From positions 2,763,553-2,827,552 of the forward strand of contig BCJX01000002.1 of NCBI GenBank assembly GCA_001600415.1: a DNA stretch of 64,000 nt, given 5' to 3'. The notes under the pieces are model-generated. The model worked only from the letters and a program-made list of their open reading frames with translations, was not told the origin of the DNA and did not search any database. Source of the DNA: Pascua guehoae. Lineage: Eukaryota > Basidiomycota > Tremellomycetes > Trichosporonales > Trichosporonaceae. A program made the translations under genes and the position numbers. Below, piece after piece: positions 58,789-64,000 of the stretch. How positions within the stretch are numbered: position 1 is the stretch's first letter; each line of letters begins with the position of its first letter.

Positions 58789-59541
58789 TGGGGGAAATGT
58801 CCAGTGCGGGTGTGTGTGGCTGCGCGGGTCTGTGTGTATGTGTGTGTTGTGGGCGCGTTGGGATAGCGAAGGAGTAGGATAGATGGAGAGTGAGATGGGA
58901 TGGGATGGGATGAAGAGGAGCCTGACAATCAAGGACTTGGGGGATGAGAAGCAACAATGAGCTGTTGTGGCCAGGCGAGCGTGGGGCGGCTGGCTGCAGC
59001 CATGCAGCCAGAATCAGAATGACGATGGCGGCAAATGTGCGACTGACTGTGGGGTGCGAAGGCGGCAAGCGATTCTCCCACCCTGGATGGAGCCAGAGCC
59101 GCGCACAGCCAGAGCCAGAAGCGGGCTCCAAGAATGCGGCTGTTGGCGGCAAGAGCCGACATGTGACCTGTGACCCGCAAAGTGGTCACCGATCGGATCG
59201 GGGTCCCTCCGTCCTATTACAGTAGTGCCTGGCACCTAAAACCATACCGGCAATCCAGACAACGCTCTGGAGAACACCACTTCTTGATGCGGATGAGGCC
59301 CAGCACACAATCCTCTCGCCGTCCCCACCCCGAGATATCAACGACCCAAGCTCCCACTCACCCCACTATGCCACTCAATCAGAGCCTCCCGCGTGCACTC
59401 CAATGTTCCAAGGGCACGTGCATACATTCAACATGGTGGAAACAACAGATCTTCAACACGAAACTCTACTCCCTGCCAAACTTGGCTCCTCATCTCATCT
59501 ACTCTGCACTGAGCGGGGCCGTGTACTTGCCCATGATGGCT
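58789..59541. other. Intergenic between ATG15 and the acidic hypothetical
   Basis: No gene seen; upstream region of the acidic gene. Confidence 0.55.
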
Positions 59542-61715
59542 CTACTTGTCGTTCCATCCGTCGCCAAACTCCCTGCGCGATCCGTCAGCTCTGTCCTTTG
59601 CCGCCTTGGTCAAACTTACCACTTGTAACAGTCCACACAGTCCTCTTCGGCCTTTGCTCGCGGCACGCCGCCATGCTTCTGCCACCCGCCACCGCCTTCG
59701 TCGGGTTCCTTGCCCTTACGAGGACCCTTGCGTCCCCATCCCCACCAGTTTGACCACCACCAGGGGTCGTCATCGGGGTCGTCATCATCATCGTCGCCGC
59801 CGCCGCCACCGCCTCCGTCAGTGTCGTTACCCACTGGCCATGGGTCGGCGAGGACCTTGTCAATGACCTCTGAGATGCGATGCGTCCGCACATCCACACT
59901 CCATCCCTTGACCGTGACTGTGTCGTAGAGGATTGTCTTGCCAACATGGCACTTGGACTCGAGGGCAAATCCAGCAGCGTAGCAGCCAGAGTATGTCCCC
60001 GTGCACGCACCCATTGGGATCGGGTCAGCCGTGTGGTACACGTGCGTAATGCCCATTCTGTCGTTTGGCATCGCGGGCGGCTGGGGCAGGTGCAGTCGGC
60101 GTGCGGGAAGGCGGTCGCCAGGCGCTTCAAAGCCTACAGCCGGTGCGCCAAACGCCAGGCCAATGAGTGAAGAAAGTGATCCGCCAAGCTAAGAGTCAGT
60201 CACCCACCCCCGACGGCTCAGATCAGGTAGTACCAAGCTACAGCTCGTACTCACAGAATGCCCCACGAGCCAAATGTTGGCGTTGGGGTACATGTACGTG
60301 ACATTGTTGTACAGGTACGTCCCGACATTGGCGTACACGCTCTCCTCAACCAGCGCGTCCTCCAGACACGTCTGCTCGCACTTGTACCCGCCGGCAAAGC
60401 AGTCGCAGACCGTCGACCACGAAAAGTCAACGCGCGCACAGCAGCACGAAAACATGAGATTGTCCTGGTGGGTGAGCATAGCGTCAATGAAGTACAAGGC
60501 ACCCACGTTGAACTTGTCGTTCCGTGAGGTGGGCCCGCCACCGCCAAGGAGGCCGGCAGACGTGCCCTTTATCGAGATGATGACTGTCGAGTTGGTGTCG
60601 TCGGCGAACTGGCGTTAGCATTCCCTCTAGCACGGCCAGAACTCTCAGAATCTGACAAGTCCGCATCGCGTTGCACATCTACGCCCCACGCCACAACACT
60701 CTCCATCTCTGCGTCGACGCCTCAATTCATCCTTCACACCTCTCCAGCATCTCCAGCAGTCGCAAACCTTCTCTGCTGATACGGTGCACAAGACTCTCAA
60801 TCCCCGCGCCCTTGCACTTTCTACCAGTTCCTTGCAGACCAGCAGACAAACTCTCTCAAAGCGTCTCGGTACTCCAAGAACCTTGCGAAACCACACTGCT
60901 CTCTCGGAACCCTCAGAGCATCTTCAGCACTCTCTCAAGTGCCCAGAATGCCTCTACCCCATCGGCACTCTCGGAACACTTGCTATTCAGAGTGATCGGG
61001 AGTCTCTAGAATGCACGCCTCGAAACTCCCAGAACCCTCAACACCATTGGCCCTCATCTCGGCCTCCGCACCACCGACGCCTCCTCGCCACCAGGCGACT
61101 CACAATATGTCCCCTCAGTCCGTCGTCATCGGGCTCCCACCCATACGGAATACTCGAATTGTATCCGGGCAGCGGCCACCACCCACCACTATCGGGGAGC
61201 ACGTAGGCGTTACTGGCCATCTTGGCGAGGGCGAGGATGGTCTGGCGGTCGGTCATGTCTGGTGTATCGACCTCGACGTCGTCCCAGCCTCCCCTGTCGT
61301 CGAAGGTGGTGAAGCTCGGCGCGTCCCATCCCGCCACGGCGGATACATTGAGACCCTTGCGCTGTGCGCGAGTCGCGTGGGCCCACGAGAGCATGTGCGG
61401 TGGTCGGTGGCGCGGGCGGCGGATCAGCTCCTTGCGCGTACGCAGCGTCAGCGGCGGCGGCGTCGGCGACGTGAAGCTGTGCTGGTCGCCGTCCTCCGCG
61501 GTCCCAACCACGTCGCGACCGGCTGCAACATCGTGCTCGCGCGCGTAGAACGCCGTCGGCCCTGATGCGTCGACCGCATACAAGGCCGCCGTATCGAGCG
61601 ATGCCGCATGCGCGTGCCGCGGCGTAAACGTCAGCTCGCCGGGGGGGTCGACGGGGAGCGGTGGGGCGCCCGGTAGGAAGAGCGGGGCTAGCTGCGCGAT
61701 AAAGGGGAGGCGCAT
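59542..61715 (-). CDS. ATG15: Vacuolar phospholipase/lipase of autophagy
   Basis: Exons 61715-61104, 60608-60255, 60188-59620 and 59572-59542, 521 residues, near the yeast length. Atg15 degrades autophagic-body membranes in the vacuole after delivery through the multivesicular-body route. A short hydrophobic N-terminal segment (LPFIAQLAPLFLPG) may be the anchor. Visible: [43 protein letters not shown], the serine-hydrolase elbow WLVGHS-LGGSLSSLIG split by a 66-base intron, and FGAPAVGFEAPGDRLPA. A Gly/Asp run and a Trp-rich basic segment precede CVDCYKW. The last exon encodes only EFGDGWNDK and stop; it restores the family ending WEFG. The first intron is 495 bases. Confidence 0.93.
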
Positions 61716-63489
61716 CGTGGTGCGTGTGTGTGGGAGTGGGCAAGTGAGTGATTGAGTAGTGGGTCTTTGAGAGTGGCAAGTGTTGAGGTGGTGGGGCAGG
61801 CAGGGCGGTGGTGGCGCGTGGCTGGCTGGTGCAGCGCTTGTTGGGTGGCCAATCCACCACCTAAACGCGGGGAAGCAGTGGGGGGGAAGCGGGAGCAAAT
61901 CCGGGTTTAGCCCGGCCCGATAAGAACGATGACGGAAGGCGGCGTCATGTCCGTAGACGAATGCGAATGAGGATGCAACAGCCAGACTTAACTCACCTCC
62001 AACAACAACGCTGTCCATCGACTCTACTCTCCATGCGCTCTGTGGGTTGGAACTAAAGCCATTATATAAGCCCCTGCCAGCCCAACATCCTACAGTTTGG
62101 ACCGCACTCCCAAACGCACAAGGGCTGGAAACAAAGAGGCGCACCCCTGTTCCAGCGCCACTGCCCACCACCCCACCCAAGTTGAACGGTCTTTGCGGAT
62201 AACGAGCGCGGTTGGTTGCCAGTGAGGCTTAACAGCGGCAGAAGATATTGTAAAAGGAAGGGGGATAAGTGATGGTTGTTGAGGGATAATTAAAGGTAGA
62301 GATTAGGCAATGTTGGCAGTCGGCAGGGTCTGCAGGACGGTAGAATGGAGCGTATGTACCCCAAAAGAGTGTGCAGCAGCATTCATCGCCTTCCATCCTT
62401 TGTCTACACACTAGGGTTAACGCGCCAGAGGTGTGTCGTGTCAATAATGACCCTACAAGATGAAGGCGAGGAGCATGCCGTGAAGCGAACTGGTCGTTGC
62501 GACGGAGCTCTACTGGGCTATATTGGATGCTGCCGCCTTCTCTCTCTGGATCCTTGATCTCTCGCTCAGCCCCTCGTCGACTGTCTGCTAACATCGTATA
62601 TACGCGCTTCGTAAAAGGGTTTTGAGCGCGGGTGAGTAAACCAAGTCGAGTTTGGCATTGGAGTGCTCGCGCTTTGGGGAGGTTCATCCTGTTCCATGTT
62701 TCGGAAAGTAGAATGTGGTCTGTGCTCGCACTCGTGCCCCTGCGCCACCAGCCACCATCAACCCATTCCATGGGGTCGAACAAAGAAAGAGACTCTTTGA
62801 CCTGATCCTTCTCACCCTCGTATGTAGTCGAACCTCTGCTTTGTCATTTCCTTTATACCCATCGTCCCATATCACCCACACTCCATCCCACCTCTTCCCT
62901 GTATTATTAAGGCCTTGGAAAGCATCTGGAACAGCATTGACACCGACAACGAGCGTGCGGTTCCCTAACCCCACCCCTTGTTCCAAGCCAACCCCCTCTG
63001 TCCCCCAGACCCCAACCCCCGCACTCTCCGCTATCGGGGCTACCCTGACACACCACGGCGACACTTGGCACGGTGTGCTGACTGTTGATTGTTGGCTGAC
63101 GTGCGCCTCGAGGTCGGTGCGTCCCGACGTGCTCCGGCGCTCCGGGCGGCATCACATGCAGTCTGCGCTCGGTCTTCTATTGTCCAGTCGTTGTATGTTG
63201 CACCCCAGACCAGCCTGGCCCTCTAGGTTCCGACACGAAGCCCGACGCGGCGCGATGGAGAACCCCTCTGTTCGATCTCCTTTTGATCTCTAGGCCACTG
63301 TCCCCTCGCGCTTTGCTTCACGCACAGGACGCAAACAGACGTAAGAAGCGCCAGGCAAGCACGCGCAAGAGGCGTCCCCTTCTCGCCCCCTCCCAGCTGT
63401 CGCACCTTCCACCACTCCCCCACCCCAATCCTCCCACGCACACCCTCTCTCCCCGCTTGCCACCTCTACCTCATCTACAAACTCTAACC
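61716..63489. other. 1.8 kb intergenic, divergent
   Basis: ATG15 upstream and upstream of the right-edge gene. No coding signal recognised; the last 150 bases are CTCCC/CACC-rich, like other leaders here. Confidence 0.5.
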
Positions 63490-64000
63490 ATGCTGCACTC
63501 TGTCGTCTCTACAGCCCTCCGCTCCGCCTCAGAACTGCGTCGCACCGGTCCCTCGCAACCCGACTTGGACCACACCCACTTCCGCCATTTCCCCACTCAT
63601 CACCGTGACTTTGGCCGTGACCACCACGATCTGCGCGACTTGAGCCTCGGCCTCGACTTTGAACTGGAACCAGACGACTCTGTCTCGCGATCTGCCTCGC
63701 CCGCGCTTCCCCGGACCCCTCACTCGGCCGGCACCCATCCCCAGTCGGAGCATACTATTACCCTCACAAGCTCTCAACGTCGCCATCCACACCAGGCGAC
63801 CCAACTTCATCCGCAATCACACCAGTACCGTGACCCACCTGCATCCACCCCTACACTCTCGCAGTCGAGCTCGCAACGGACCCGCTCAAAGTCGTTTCTT
63901 TCTGCACTCGAGCCCGTAGCTGGTTCCACCAACACAAACCCTCGCCACCCACAACCAGTCGCGTCGGCTGCATCGCACTCCACTATTGCCCCATCCCCAC
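63490..64000 (+). CDS. Start of a His/Ser/Pro-rich protein, cut by the right edge
   Basis: An ATG at 63490 after a pyrimidine-rich leader opens a frame with no stop for 170 codons to the window end. The protein starts MLHSVVSTALRSASELRRTG, then a His/Asp-rich run (FRHFPTHHRDFGRDHHDLRDLSLGLDFE is contiguous at about residues 31-58) and a Ser/Pro/Gln-rich region that looks disordered. No domain is seen in this part. The open length in a GC-rich but stop-permissive context and the leader support a real gene; no splice junction was needed. Confidence 0.65.
   Translation, partial: MLHSVVSTALRSASELRRTGPSQPDLDHTHFRHFPTHHRDFGRDHHDLRDLSLGLDFELEPDDSVSRSASPALPRTPHSAGTHPQSEHTITLTSSQRRHPHQATQLHPQSHQYRDPPASTPTLSQSSSQRTRSKSFLSALEPVAGSTNTNPRHPQPVASAASHSTIAPSP

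Noticed and set aside
62229..62783. Minus-strand 184-codon frame upstream of ATG15
   Set aside because: Mixed composition without hydrophobic patterning and without introns or homologue-like motifs.

Overview
The window is nuclear DNA of a GC-rich, intron-dense fungus. Almost every gene is broken by short GT-AG introns, commonly 34-50 bases, with CTNAC-type branch points just before the acceptor. The gene set (Fun30-type remodeller, GTP cyclohydrolase II, Mcy1-type cysteine synthase, Mde1, Pus4, Usb1, Ctk2, AMP deaminase, Atg15, DUF726/Mil1) is ordinary fungal housekeeping. Intron style, GC content and protein character point to a basidiomycete yeast, most likely Tremellomycetes/Trichosporonales. 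That placement is inference. Coding positions were rebuilt by joining exons on splice signals, reading-frame continuity and remembered family motifs; no search was run.

Layout, left to right. 1-2707 (-): FUN30-like SNF2 ATPase, cut by the left edge. 3091-4989 (-): RIB1. 6466-6550 (+): tRNA-Phe. 7917-10790 (-): a mucin-like, repeat-rich, single-pass membrane glycoprotein. 10791-13997: mostly no recognisable gene, one weak candidate. 13998-14629 (+): small proline-rich hypothetical. 14989-17457 (-): membrane-anchored cysteine synthase-like MCY1. 17979-18079 (+): tRNA-Met. 18094-24610: a 6.5 kb stretch without a convincing gene. 24611-26920 (+): F-box-like protein. 27506-31001 (+): MDE1 of methionine salvage, interrupted by an assembly gap and carrying oversized introns with minisatellites. 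31829-31932 (-): tRNA-Pro. 32703-34992 (+): PUS4, converging with USB1 at 35229-36628 (-). USB1 is divergent from a METTL21/22-type methyltransferase at 36962-38922 (+). 39378-43906 (+): MIL1/DUF726. 45711-46373 (+): four-helix membrane protein. 47026-49552 (-): CTK2. 50097-50202 (+): damaged tRNA-Val-like locus. 50805-54529 (-): large orphan with a poly-Asp tail. 55179-57901 (-): AMD1 in ten exons. 58021-58788 (-): acidic hypothetical. 59542-61715 (-): ATG15. 63490-64000 (+): start of a gene cut by the right edge.

The genes do not form a pathway cluster. RNA-related functions recur (PUS4, USB1, CTK2 and four tRNA loci), but nothing shows that they are coordinated. I found no CRISPR, virus, toxin or biosynthetic cluster and no intact transposon. 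The most unusual signals are minisatellites with a shared CTCGAG core inside introns of MDE1 and CTK2, several introns that are multiples of three and stop-free (so retention would insert residues), a tRNA whose 3' acceptor strand does not match its 5' strand, and the repeat-built cell-surface protein.
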